From Cyanoderma ruficeps (taxonomy: Eukaryota > Chordata > Aves > Passeriformes > Timaliidae), in the NCBI GenBank assembly GCA_008694505.1, contig VZDJ01000346.1, forward strand, positions 13,069,402-13,133,401: a DNA stretch of 64,000 bases, written 5' to 3'. A program made the translations under genes and the position numbers. Positions 38,457 to 51,345 of this stretch are shown piece after piece. The notes beneath the pieces are model-generated. The model was not told the DNA's origin, searched no databases, and worked only from the letters and a program-made list of their open reading frames with translations. The stretch's first letter is position 1, and each line of letters begins with the position of its first letter.

Positions 38457-39382
38457 TAGTTTAGGAAGGATGTTGAGATGCTTGAACGTGTCCAGAGGAG
38501 GGCAACAAAGCTGGTGAAGGGCTTGGAAAACAAGCCATATGAAGAACGCCTGAGGGAGCTGGGGTTGTTTAGCCTGGAGGAAAGGAGACTCAGAGGTGAC
38601 CTTATCACTCTCTATAACTTCCTGAAGGGTGGTTGTAGACAGCTGGGGGTTCATCCCTTTCTCCAGGCAGCAACTGACAGAACGAGAGGACAGAGTCTTA
38701 AGCTGCGTCAAGGGAAATATAGGTTGGATATTAGAAAGAAGTTTTTCACTGAAAGAGTGATTAAATACTGGAATAGTATGCTGGGGGAGGTGGTGGAGTC
38801 ACCATCCCTGGGTGTGTTTAAAAGAAAACTGGATGCCCTAAGCTTTAGCTTGCAGATTCTGTTACTTAAGGATGTAGTTCTGAGCCTCATATTAAGTGCC
38901 AGTAAGCTCTCTTCACAGGGTAGGTAGACAAAACAAATAAATCCCTTTTCTGCTGAGAACCAAGGACCGCTTCCAGGCCCGAAGTATAAACAACGGTGGA
39001 CTAGAGGGAAGAACAAGAAGGATGAGACCTCACAGCCTGAAGCTGTAATTGGGCAATTAAACTCCAATATGCAAATGGACCAAAACTGATAAAAATGTAG
39101 GACCTCGTGACGGGTCAGCTTTTTGGTATGTGGCATTTCGTAGTGGACTCGTGGTGCAGCCTTGGTCGGGCTCCTGTCCTCCCAAGGTGGATCCCAGAGG
39201 CCTTTCAATAAATACCTACTTTATTCTCTAGCCCTGTCCAGTCTCTGTTTCAGGTCAGCCTTCCAGGCATCAGATGTGGCACTTGATACCATGACCTAGT
39301 TGAGGTGTTAGGGCTGGTTTGGACTTGATGATCTTGAAGGTCTCTTCCAACCTACACATTCTGTGATTCTGTGATTCTGTGA
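38457..39382 (+). mobile_element. Young-looking CR1 3' end split by an LTR
   Basis: The plus strand encodes [20 protein letters not shown] and continues to GVFKRKLDA, nearly the same as the copy at 17761-18278. It then breaks off at about 38835. CR1 sequence resumes at 39273 with GATGTGGCACTTGATACC and runs to the tail of TTCTGTGAT repeats ending at 39382. Both copies start at about the same ORF2 position (QFRKDVEML region). The interruption is an LTR-like element at about 38836-39272. Confidence 0.9.
38836..39272 (+). mobile_element. LTR-like insertion (about 437 bp) in the CR1
   Basis: The block interrupts CR1 exactly; GATG is present at both edges (38832-38835 and 39273-39276). Near its right end it has TTCAATAAATACC (a poly(A) signal), then a U5-like tail with CCCTGTCCAGTCTCTG that ends GGCATCA. 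A TGCCC start two bases further left is possible (TG...CA ends), in which case the duplication is unclear. No internal genes are present. A 166-codon frame on the opposite strand (38708-39208) crosses the junction and is not a gene. Confidence 0.6.
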
Positions 39383-42300
39383 CAGGCACATTCATCCCTG
39401 AGATACATTTCTGCAGTGTTAAAAAACCCAGAGGAAGGACACTACATCTGTATTTTTTTAAATGTATACTGAGAATATTTTTCTCCGCAGTGAAATTTGT
39501 TTTTTTCAAATTAGTGTTTAAGAAGTAGTTATTTTGGTATAATTACTAAAAACAAGCAAACAAACCCTTGAAAAAAACTAAATTGGGGTATACTTGTGCC
39601 GTTAATAAGCCACTTGGCAGCCATCAGAAAACATAATTTTTATTTCTGTAAACAATGACTGGAATTTTAGGAGGCATATGAGCATCCTAGTGATCAAATG
39701 GATGAACAGATACTGAAGCACAAATGTGTTTTCTGAAGTGTAACAAAATGTAAAGTTGCATAGAAACAGAATAATCAGTTGGTTAGTTAAAATATACTGC
39801 CCTTCAATTTCCATTATCAAATTAGACAAATATATTATTTCTTTTATATGTTGCATACATAAACAGAATTCCAGGTACAGACATATACAGGAGAATATTC
39901 AGTGTGTAAGCAACTGCTATGTCACAGACATGTCCTTAACAATACTTATAAGATTTAATTCACTGTAAGTCAACTGAGAGAATCCACTAAAGGAAGAAGA
40001 AATAAATCCTTAATAGTATGGCATAAACTATGTGAGATATGTACATTTGCAGTACAGTCAACTCACTTTCAGTGGTCTTTTTTGATTTTAATAAAAAGAG
40101 ACTCAATTAAGTCAGTTGAAGTTTTATAGTGAAAATTGCCAGTATAGTTACACAGTCATAAAAGTGAAGTTAGGGACTGTGCTTTTGTGCTTTCCTTCTT
40201 TCAAGTTATTTAAGAGGTGAACAAAGATTTCTCACTTGTTTGACAGTTGATCTCCTTGTCCAAGCTTCAGTATAGTGAAAACAATATGCTTTAATCCTTG
40301 AATATGCTGGTCATTGTGGACAGCTTAAATTCTGAACAAGAATCTGTACATGCTTAAGAAATACTGCAAATTTTGAAAAGTGATGAAAATGTGAAAATTA
40401 ACAAAATAAACACAAATATAATTATATCACAATTACCTCTTAATTGCTATTGAGCAGGTTCACAGCATGAAAGCTCAGTCTTCTACTCTCAGCTTTTCTG
40501 TTTTTTTACACATACCATGATTGCAAGTTCCAGTGCTTATTGAACCATTTATTAATCTCTTAACATCAATATTCACCTTGTTTCAGAACAAACGTTTCCT
40601 TAAAGCAAACTAGTTTTATTTTGCTTTTAGTTTATATAGATATGCTAATCAATATCGTTGGTCTTCTATCAAACATTAGCAGAATGAAATGAAATAGGTA
40701 CCAATAGGTACTTCAGGTTACCTTACAGTGGAGTAAGGAATTATGTCTCTCTAATGTGCCATTCAAAAGCACAACAGATACTCATGCAGACCACAGTTCT
40801 TCTTTTCCGTATCAAAGAAGACTCTTGAAGGCAATTCTAAAGTAGATGTTGGACAATTGGCTTAGAACACAAATGAAAATCCTCAATACAGCAAAGAAAG
40901 GCAGGACAGAAAATATAGAGGGGATTTTGAAACAATCACCATTGTTTTTGAGTGTTGAGGTGCAGCTAACTGGAAGGAGTGAAATTCATTCTCATTTCTT
41001 TGTCTCTCAACACATAGACGCGATATTTGTCAGATTCTTGGCTCTTACCATGAAGTAGGTAATCCAGAGACTATATCAAATGTATTCCATTGTGTGATGT
41101 TTCTTTAGCTCCTGATGCAAGCAAAACCGTGTTCTGTATTGAAAGCAATTTTCCTAAGAGGTGGGAAATTATTTGCAGAATCATTTAAAACAGGGAACAT
41201 AGGAAAGTTTGAAAGGAAACTCCCGAGCGGTGGGGCCTCAGAAAACAGAACAGTGCTGGATGCTGTGGACAGATAGTGCAGCATGATGGGGCATGTGTAG
41301 TGAAATCACTATCCCTCCCTAAATTTAAAATATCAAAGTTTTTACAACCTTTATTTTGTTTTGCATTGAAACATGAGTGAACTGGCTGTAAAGGAATGAA
41401 GGACACTAATCTAATGATGCTATTAGCCTCATGTTTTCCCTAGGACTTTGATACTCAGGGATGAAATGAAAACTACCAGAGTAGCATTCTTGTAAAGCTA
41501 CAGAGATCCTAGCATCCAAGGAGACTGAGGAGCATCACAGAGGGAAGGAGAACTAATCCATAAGCTTTCTTGTCTTGAGAAGTGTGAAGACAATGGAATC
41601 CTCATACACGAAAAAAGTTCTTTGAAGGTGGAACATCAGTGAAAGGGTCAAGGGAGGGAAAAGAGAGGGAGTCTGTTTCCTAAACTGTCTGGCTTTAAGA
41701 GAAAATCCTACATGGAACAGACTGATCAATTTATCAGCTTCTAAGAAGAAATGCCCCTGGAGAGGAATCATCTCCATAGTATGGCATTTTGTGAAGAGTA
41801 ATGACACACAGTATCTTACATGAATACTTCATACTGAGCATACAAAACAAAATAGCAGTTGTCTGAAATGGTTAAAGTATTCTGTGAAAAAAAAAGAAAA
41901 ATAAATCTGATCCATTGGAGCCTATTATAACACCCATATCCTCACAGAACAGAACAGATTTGCACTCTCATTGCCATCTGGAATGGAATTATGTTAGCAG
42001 TCTCTAAAAAAATACAAATTAACTATTTCCTGCATTTCTATAGTGCGATGCTTCCTTTTTCTGTTCATGTCTCCTGCTTGGCTAATCATGAGAACTTTAA
42101 AGTCATTGTGTGAATGTCACATTTGCTTACCGTTCAGATCAGACAGAGTAGTAATATCTGTGGAAGAGATATATGAAACGTGGAAGATAATTTAAAATGT
42201 GTCTTTCTCCCATTAAGTCAATGGCCTTCACTAAGACATAACTGTAACAGATGCTGCTTAACCTAGCTAGATAATATAGTCTTGAAACTAAAATGAACAT

Positions 42301-44277
42301 CAGGTATGCATGATCAGTCTTCTACAGGTGTTTAAAATAACATAATTAACATGCAAATTAGGAAAAACCCACTTAAAATTTAAGAATATATTTTTTATTG
42401 AAGGAAGAGAGGCCTCAGGAGATCATGTATTTGCTCAATTTTTTTATTACAATTATTTAGAGCAAACCTGCATTTGATGTGCAAATAAAAAAAGGGAGAT
42501 TTTCTCCTTCTTGACTATTTGCTATTTACAAGTTGTAGAGTAGTTTTGCATAAACAAACCTCAGGCCGAAGTCTGTGAAATGCTCACTTCAATGATTCAG
42601 TAATTGTGATTCATGTTTTGTAGCGAATCACTCAAAGCCTGGCATTATTTCCCCTCCATAGAGCAAGACATGAAGTGAGAATGTATAATTTGCTTTCTGA
42701 ATTGATGGAAGAAATAGAACTAAAATTTATGAAAACATCAAGTTTTGTAAACTTTTTAATATTATATTATGCCTGATATAGTCACAAGTAACCAGTGAGG
42801 CTGAAGAAAAAAGGTCATAAATATTTAACTATTTGTCCCCAAAAAATTCAAAGACATCTTTTGCTCTGGATAGTCTTAAAATCTGCATTGGTGAATTCTC
42901 CTCATTCCTTAAGCCTTCCAGAGTTTCATCTGGTTTATGCCATGAATGTCTCCATCTGGAGGACACGAGCTACATGGAACTGGAATTAAAAAGACATCCT
43001 GTAAGACATCCAAAATAATCATGCTTAGATTAATTCCACCAAAAATTATGCATTTAATTCTTGGAATTATTTGTGCTGAGGAAGGATTCAGAGAGCTGAA
43101 GAAGAATTTTTAATTCAGTGAGCAAAACAAGAAAACAAATTAATTATTACTTCCAATTCAATAAATCTTCCTGGAAAGGACCATCATTGTCTTCCCAGAA
43201 AGGACCATAGCTCTCCAGCTGCAGCCTGAATGGATTGATTCAAAGCAGTTCTAGCTGGCTTCAGAGTGAAGAGTTTCTCTTAAATATGTGTGTTGAATGG
43301 TTAGACAATAAACTTGTTGGTGCCAAAAAGGGCTGCAAAGGAATGATTTGTCTCTCCATGACTTTGAGTTCTAAGATGTGTCTAAACCAGAGCTAGTCAA
43401 TCTAAAGGTCTCTTCAGCCAATGGAGAATAACAGACATCCTATTTTAGATGAGATCGCTGCAAATTGTCATTAAGATGAGCTGTGTCAGTGTAAGGTTTT
43501 CTACACTGTGCTTATCCAGGGCTAGGGTTAGGTTAGATTCTCACTCGGAGAGGTTAGACTCCCACTGTTCACCCATACTGAGAGCTCTGATGTGAGTTTT
43601 AAGGCAGTAAATTAGACCCTCACCTTTTTCAGGCTTTTTCACCAGTACTATAAAGCTGCCTCAGGCATATCAACCCCCTGCAGGAGTTAATGCCAAAAAT
43701 AACCTTGTTCTAAGTTATTAAGAACAGACAGGAGATATTATTCCCAAGTAAGATGTAGTAATCTCTTCAGATTTATATAGTTTTCAGGTTGCAGATGAAT
43801 GAAATATTTCCGTAGACCATTATATGCTATGGGTTTTGCAGAATTCCCTAGATGTCTTCAGTGAGGAACTCAGAAGACTGATCCCACTCTGTAGATACCA
43901 TAATGAAATGTTAGTTTTGTCTTATTTCAGAAGGAACAGGGCCCATGTGTGTTAATAAATGTCTTGCCATTATACTGGCAGGTATGCACTGTTAATGCAG
44001 AAGTAACATGTCAAGGTCTAACCAGATGACCTGGTGGAGCACTGCAGTTTAACCTCTTTCTCACATCTTAAGTCAAAGACTAATGTACTTACACTCCAGA
44101 GCAAAACATCCAAAGAGCATTTCAGTCAGGGAGCCTGCAATAGCAGGAAAGAAATACAGTCTGACAAGGCTTTTGTTTCTAATCAGAAACCGAGTACTGG
44201 TGTGCTATCCATGATCACCGGCATTGTTTACAGGCTTGGTTGCTGTGGTGATGGCGTCGTGTGAATACTGCGATGGG

Positions 44278-44294
44278 GCCGGAATCTTTCCGGC
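44278..44294. promoter_or_regulatory. Perfect inverted repeat containing two ETS-type CCGGAA cores
   Basis: GCCGGAA and TTCCGGC are separated by TCT. Both arms carry the CCGGAA core used by ETS-family factors, in a CpG-bearing patch (about 44210-44335) within CpG-poor DNA. Function is inferred only from the motif. Confidence 0.35.
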
Positions 44295-44420
44295 AGCACA
44301 AGTGGTTTTCAAGCAGCCTCTAATTGCTTGTTTACTAAATACTCCATAGTGTTCTCAGCACACAGCCCAACAAAATAGGAATAGACTTACAGAAAGTCTC
44401 CAGCATTGCCTGTCTGTGTT

Positions 44421-44484
44421 GAGGAAAGAAAAGGGAAGGGAAGGGAGAAAGGAGAAAAAAAGAAAAAGGGGAGGGGAGGGGAAA
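44421..44484. repeat. 64-bp uninterrupted homopurine tract
   Basis: Only A and G from 44421 to 44484, with GGGAAGGGAAGGG and GGGGAGGGGAGGGG blocks. Confidence 0.95.
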
Positions 44485-47400
44485 CATCAGCCCAATCAGG
44501 TGGTCTCTGGCATATCTGCAGCCCACCCACAGGTGCGCAGGTGGGAGCTGGAGTTCCCTCTCCACCGCCAGGCCCCTGGGCAGCCCTGACATGCTGCATG
44601 AGAGGCCTTCTACAAGTTGCAGACCTGCAGCCCCTCTTCTTGAACCATGGTTTGGTGTGACTTGGGAGGAGGCTAAAATGCCTGTCATTTTTATATAGCT
44701 TGAATAAGCATGGGAGATGCATTTCGCATGCTACGATTCCTGGCCTTAAATTGGTTTCTGGAGAATAAATAAAGCTAACTTCCACTCTCGTGCTGTCCCT
44801 GTTCTTTCTATCTGGACTACACTGCACTAAACTCATGTCAGAAACAACCAGCTGGTTCACTAATACTTTGTTTTCTTTTACTCCTATTCCATTATCATAA
44901 TGCTGGCACTGTGTGGCAGATACCAACCCTTCTCAGATATCTAAAGCAAACCTACCAGTTAGCTTTTGCCCTGGTGTAAAATTTGCCCCGAAGGAAAAAA
45001 AATAAAATCTTTCTACAATGTTTTTCATGAGTCTTTCAGTGCCTGTTCTATGAGCACTGAAGTGGAAATGGAGGAAGTGAACCTGGCAGAGGTTTAACAT
45101 GTTTCTGCAGTGCCATGAGTGTTCAGCTATTTTGTGTTTTAAACAAATGCTTCTGGTCTTCTTATTCAAGAAAAGGGCAAAAAAAAGGAGACTTTTTAAA
45201 GCGTGAAGAATTAGTAACTATTCAGTTTTCAAAAGGAAAGCATACAGCCAGCTACAGTGCTATTTCTCTCACTCGAAGCCAGATCTTGTCCAGATGTATC
45301 AAAGTTTTCAAGTGTTTGAGTTTACACCCCTACCGTGGCAAACCAGAATCCAACATAATTAAATGTCTAAGGCTTGCCCAGAGTACAGGATGAAGGGAAA
45401 CTCAAAACTGTTAGTAGCTTGTGTGGGAGTTGTATGCTGGATAATTGGAAACATTTAATACCTGAACCTGGATTTCATATTCTGGACTTGTCTTACCTCT
45501 TCTGTAGTTTCTGACTTTTTTGTCTCCTTTAGCCTAGCCTCAAACTACACTTCAGTCTTTTAAGATTTTATTTTTTCTTTTAATTAACATTACCCAAATA
45601 TAATGCATTTTCATCTTGCCTGGTTTACTGATGTTCTTAAATGTCCTTGCTAAAATCTTCCCTTTAATGAACAGATTATATTTTACCTTGTAAATTGAAC
45701 ACCTCTACATGGGAAGGTGAGGAAATGAAACTGTCTGGAAAAAGAAAGCATGTTGCACTGCCTAGAATTGAATTTGAAAATCATGCTTTATCACTTAACA
45801 CATTGAAATTCTAGCATGTTTGTTCCCTGGGCTAGTTCAGTGGCATTGAAGAGGTCCTCCCAGCTACAGATAGCCTAATGGGGCATCTTCCATAGTTTTG
45901 GGGGGCTGGCTGGGGAAAATGAGGACTAGGCAAGCTGGAGACAAAGCTCTGATGTGCAGAGCAGCTCCTTCTGCCTGCATGATTTTTGGGGCTGCAATTC
46001 ACTGGTCTTATTTAACGGTCATTTGGTTTTATTTCACACACTGGATTTGGATTGCAGGATGCCATGTCAAAAGCTGAGGCTTTCTGCTCTCCATAGAGCA
46101 TCTTCTGCTTCTGAAACTTGTGTGACTTTCCTGCTGTTAAACCTGCGCTGTGTTCTCCTTCTTATTACTTGTATTACTGCACCACAGACAACATCATTCT
46201 AGGGTGATTCTCTGAGGGAACATGTCTCCCTGGTAAATGTAGCTCTGATCTGAGATGTGAAAATGCAGGTGAGAAAAGCACATTTGAGCCTCAGACCCTG
46301 AAAAGATAATGTGAAAGGAAGCCTACCATGAATAAGTAAAACTGTCTCTACCCACCAGCTGGAAAAAGGCCTGCAGTTTATGATGATGTTTGTGATAGGA
46401 AATGTAAGCAATGGCCACTGAAATACTGAAGTGTCACTGGAAAGTGACATTCTTAATACAGAAGGGTACCGTATAAATTTCACACATCAATTTTACATTG
46501 AATATTTTGCTTACTCTAGTTTTGAATTCTAAGTACATTTAATAATTGATAATGAAATGCACTAGCTCTGAACCAGACTGAAATCCTGGTTATAGGTGAG
46601 CACAAGAGCTTTTCTTTTCCCTTTTTTAAAAAAAAAATTGGCTTGTGTATTGTCACATCTGCTGGACAGCTGATGGGAGCATTTGCAGCATAAAGCAGCA
46701 GCCTCTGTGTTGTAGTGCTGGCCGGTGGCATTTTGTTAGCTCAGCCTGCCAGTAATTCCATTGTGATGCTTGGCAGAAGCAAACTGGATTAATCTCCATA
46801 TTGAAAGAGAGAGTCTGCATAACAGAGGCCATAATTTGGATGTTGGTTTTGGTCCCTTTTGTGGCTGAACCACGTATGCAACTTTCACACAACAAGGCCT
46901 CTAATAAGAGAGTGTTGGCTGGGAAGTGGGCCAAATTCATCTTCTTTTAATTCCATGACATCAGGACATTTGCCAAGGGGAGCATGTCACATTATTCCTA
47001 CAATTAATCCCTGTGAAGGCTTTTCGGACAAGCTTTTCTCCTTTACACTCTCAGTTTGAATGCAGGGTTTGTTTTTGTGCAACACATTTGGGTGGAAGGG
47101 CCTTTAGGAAAAGGCTGTGTTTTGACTTAGTGCATTGCTGGCACAATGAGATCAGGCCTCTTGGGTAGGTCTGTGGTACCAATTCTATGAGCAGTCTAAA
47201 CTCAGGGGACAGGTATTTCCTCAGAATGTATTTCTACTTTACTTTATTTGTTACTGAAGTCCAGTTTCCTAGTGATATAAATAGCTGTGTTAATGACAGG
47301 TCAGCTTTGACCAGCTATAAGCACACAGCTTGCAATAATTTGGAAAACTGTGGTTCTCTTGTTTCCTAATCAAGGCCATCCTTTTACCTGGGGCAGAAAC

Positions 47401-49170
47401 ACCATACTCGCTTCTTTTTACTTGGATTTTGTTTCTAGTATAAGAAAACAGAACACAGGTCTGTGGGGTAGGTTTGTCTACATTTTGACAGTGAAAGGCT
47501 GTGATTCACAATTCTTCCACCTGTTTTTTGGCAATTCCTGCCAGGAAGAGAAGATGGAAAAGTTAAATGAGAGCTGACAGCAGAAATAAAAAATAGCAAC
47601 AACTGTAAATAGATTTAATCTGATCTTATTCTTTTAACTTGGTGTTTACTTCTTACAAAAATATGGGCTTTTTTTATGCTGAGCTACAGAAGAACAATGC
47701 GCATATGAAGGCATGTGCTTACAGATGGTTCAGGGCAGAGGTGTATATGAACAGGGCTGGATGGTAGGATGAGCTACAAATTATTAATATGTGATGTAAT
47801 TTGTGGTATGGACCTATGATGCATGTCAGTTAATGAGCTGAAAAGAATTTCTTCCTCCGCAATAGACCATATGCTCTTCATTTTTTATGAGAAGATATGA
47901 GGACTAAAACACACAAGGTCAGTCACAAAAAGACACTGTTAAATCTCAGCTGAAGAATGTCAAGATCTTATTTGAAGTTAAAATTAATTTAAATTGAAAT
48001 TAATTTTCTCTTTCCTGTTCTACTTTCATTATTTTTCTTCTTGTCTATTCAGTATTAATAATGGCTTAATCTTCATGTTCAGAGTTTCAGTATCACTTTT
48101 ATCACTGCAGTGTCTAACACACATGAGAAAAGCTATGGAGTGATTGCATGGAGCCTGTAACTCTGGCAGTTTCCAAAGGCTGTAATGCTGTTGCTGGTTT
48201 AGGACAAAAAAGCTAAGAGTTTATGGATGTTGCTTCAATGGACAGCAGTGTTTAAACAAAGACATGCTCATCTTGGAATGCTTTTCCATAATTCGACATC
48301 TGAGTTCCATAATATATTTCATACCTCAGGCTGAGAGCTGCAATTCAGAAATCTGTAACACAGGGCCAGCTGTAAAGACTGAATCCATTAATTATCTTTT
48401 AACTATGTCCAAGCCAGTTGCCTTTTTTTCTTGTGTTGAAAAATGTGTTTAAGGCAAGTCAATTCACTGTGCTTGTTTTTATGGCAATTGCAAGAGGCTG
48501 TTCTGAACTGCTTTTCAAGTTCTACTGAGAAACTTGTTCACACATTAGGTAGTGAAGAGTCATGCACGCTTCAGCCATTTCCCAGGATCCATCCCTGCTG
48601 CAGAGAGTTGCAAATAGAACTGCTTTTTTGAGTAAGCCATAGGAAATTAAATGTCTGTCACAGCTTGCAGGACCACACAATAATACTACGTGACTTACAA
48701 GCACTTTCCATTTTATTGGAAGCTGTAAAGAATTGAGAATAATTAGAGAAAATCTTACATCTGCATGGTCTTTCTTTTCTTGACAAGGAAGAGGATGTAA
48801 TTTACAGAAGCCGTTACAAAGGCCTAGTGTTTTTCACATCACAATAGGCATTTCACATAATCTTAGTTAGATGAACATAACTGTAGACTTCTTACAAGAC
48901 CCAACCTAACTTCAGGCTGTTCTAGGTTCTTTTGTATGTTGTAAATCCATCTCACCAGCTGTTTTTTGGGGATCCGAGAAAGACTGGGAACAACTAAGGT
49001 TTACATTGACTAGGGTTGGGCCTGTTTTTATGACATTAGGTGGGATCTCTTCCTTATCCTCACCCCAGCTAAAGGGGCTCCTGGTGTCTGCAAAGCAGAA
49101 ACCTAACATAAATAAAACATGTAATAGTACCCCAAATACCTTTAAATAGGCTTTGTTGTAAAGTGGGGTT

Positions 49171-49194
49171 TTTTGTTTGTTTGTTTGTTTGTTT
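49171..49194. repeat. (GTTT)n microsatellite
   Basis: Five to six GTTT units, ending at TTTGTTTC. Confidence 0.9.
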
Positions 49195-50518
49195 CATTTA
49201 GAAATCCTGTAATAGGGCAGCAGGCAAGACCCACCTGCACAAAACTTGCCTCCCATTTTTCTGTGGGAAGGCATGTGTTGCTCAGGCTTTTCGACATGCA
49301 AGTGAGAGGCACAGGCCAATTGGACTGTGCTCCTCCTGCTGACAGTGCCTTCTCCAGCAGAAGTACCAGCCCTATACATCAGGGTAATCTTTTTTCAGAA
49401 AATATTCTATTTCATATATAACGAACAACAAGAAAGTAATTCTAACTCAATTGTTCAGGTTAGTATTTAATTAAAATTTATAAAGGAATGACTTTGATTA
49501 CTGACTGATCATTAGGTCAAGCCCACTATTTTGCCAAATTTAAATGCATCCAAACTGCTACAAACAGAGTCTGTGGCAGCTGTGCTTTTGTCTGGAGGTG
49601 TATGTGACTTACAGTAGTTGTGTTTATATAAAAGGAAGAACTGTAATAATTACAGGACTCATTAAAACTCTCTCAAAAAAGAAGCCCCTTATTGACAAGA
49701 GGTTGTAATTGAATAAGGCATCTCAGAGACATAATTAACTCCAGCCCTACTCTTTGGTAAATGACCCTTTCAAGCACCCAGAGCCCTGAAGACCCCTGTC
49801 TGCAATCAGAGGTCTGACTGCAGCCTGCACTGCTCTACCCTTTTTGCAGTGAGGCTGTGTGGGGCAGGCACAGGCAGCTCTGTACTGGAGACATCAGCAA
49901 CAGCTGCTCCAGCACAGTTTGGATGGTGGGCATCTCAACAGTGTGTGTCCTGCTAAAGCGGTGTTTATGCATGGATACTTCAATGGAGCTTTGAGAGGAC
50001 AATGCTGTAGCAAATGAGAAAAACATGTCACTCATAAATCATAACAAGATGAAAATACTTTGCTATGTCATAAAACATATATTACTTTATAAAATACCTC
50101 CTAACTGTCTCCTTTCCTTTTCACTCCTTTTTGTTCTCAACCATATTTGTCAGGTGCAATACCACAAGCTCAGATTTGACCAGCAAAATTCCTCTCTGAA
50201 GGAAAAATTGCTCATAAAATTTACATAGTTAAATCAAGTTTGAAGTGGTCTATTAACTTACTAACAACACATAATTAAAGTGATCATTGAAGTATGCATT
50301 CAAGATCAAAATCATTACAAGAAGTAACATGTAAAATACTAGCAAAGATGAATTTCTAAATACCTTTCTAAACACCCCAGAATGGATAAACCTCTCCCCC
50401 CTAGCCACCAGCACACTTGCCCCTCCTGGACACATGGGTTTCCCAGTGTGCTGGTCTCTGCAACCTGGCCCTCCACTATTTTGCTGGAGTACCCCCAGTA
50501 ACCAGTCCCTGTTTTCTT

Positions 50519-50640
50519 GTGCCCAGCACTGGACACATCACCCAGATCTGTTTCATCAGGCTGAGGAGCAGGACTATCTCCCTTGACCTTCTGGCAATGC
50601 CTAATGTGACCCAGGAGGCTGCTGCCTTTCTTCAAAGTAA
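50519..50640 (-). mobile_element. Internal CR1 fragment
   Basis: Read on the plus strand, GTGCCCAGCACTGGACACAT, TCAGGCTGAGGAGCAGGAC, then CCTTGACCTTCTGGCAATGC resembles the reverse complement of CR1 ORF2 near its C-terminal third. Confidence 0.7.
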
Positions 50641-50779
50641 AAATGACAACAATTTTAGTGATGTTTAAAAAAATTTTGGTGGGTTTGGACTACACTGACC
50701 CAAAGGAAAGCTGTCTGTAAGCATCTATAAACAAATATGAAAGATTTTTCAGACTGTTTGTATACAATGTTGGTTGTGC

Positions 50780-51345
50780 CCCTACAAGAAGGTTGAAGAG
50801 GAACTTTTTGCAGGAGAATGTAGTGACAGGACTAGGGGGAATGGCTTTAAACTGAAAGACGTTGGTTTAGATTAAATTTTAGGAAGAAATTCTTCACTAT
50901 GAGGGTGGTAAGGTTGCCCAGTGTTGGAAGGTATGGATTAAACTGTCAAGGACTGTAAATCAATCCAGTGACCTTGCAGCCTGAATGAAGAGCAGGCCAT
51001 GCTCTTCTCTACCATGTACCAAGTTTAAAGGTGCCTGCATCTTCTCTTTATGTACCTTTGCCCAGGTGCTGCTTTCAGGGTCCCCCCAGAGGAAGGGAAG
51101 AGGAATAAATCAATTCTTGGCATTCTAACAGTGACTTTGTGGTTGTCCCACCTGCCTGCTTGTGTTGACACACATACCTAGAGAAGCTGTGGATATCCCA
51201 TCCCTGGAAGTGTTCAAGGCCAGACTGGATGGGAGTTTGAGCAACCTGGTCAAGTGGAAGGTGTCCCTGCCAACACCAAGGGGGTTGGAGGTAGATGATC
51301 TTTAAGATTGTTTTCTACTCAAACTGTTCTATATTTTTCTATAAT
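50780..51345 (+). mobile_element. CR1 3' end split by a small LTR
   Basis: CR1 sequence (CCTACAAGAAGGTTGAAGAG to AGGTTGCCCAG, ending about 50921) is interrupted. It resumes with CCTAGAGAAGCTGTGGATAT at 51177 and continues to a CR1 tail with TTCTATATTTTTCTATA. Without the insert, GCCCAGAGAAGCTGTGG is the expected CR1 sequence. Confidence 0.85.
50922..51176 (+). mobile_element. Small LTR-like insertion (about 255 bp) in the CR1
   Basis: Starts TGTTGGAAGG and is flanked by CCCAG (50917-50921) and CCTAG (51177-51181), a 5-bp duplication with one difference. AATAAA is at 51104-51109, followed by a short U5-like tail. The right end (CACATA) is not a clean CA, so the boundary may be off by a few bases. 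Class not determined. Confidence 0.6.

Larger units (their letters stand above)
39383..50518. other. Intergenic, largely unique-looking
   Basis: Long AT-rich stretch with no recognisable repeat family except simple repeats. The CpG-bearing patch and purine tract at 44210-44650 stand out in composition. Frames there follow the biased composition. Confidence 0.5.

Noticed and set aside
38708..39208. Minus-strand open frame of 166 codons
   Set aside because: It crosses a CR1/LTR junction antisense to both elements and matches no protein family.
43516..43536. CTAGGGTTAGGTTAG, telomere-like words
   Set aside because: There are fewer than three imperfect units, not enough for an interstitial telomeric repeat.
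44387..44926. Minus-strand open frame of 179 codons, one of the longest in the window
   Set aside because: It covers a homopurine/homopyrimidine tract and has a low-complexity composition (runs of F, P, S). No domain is visible.
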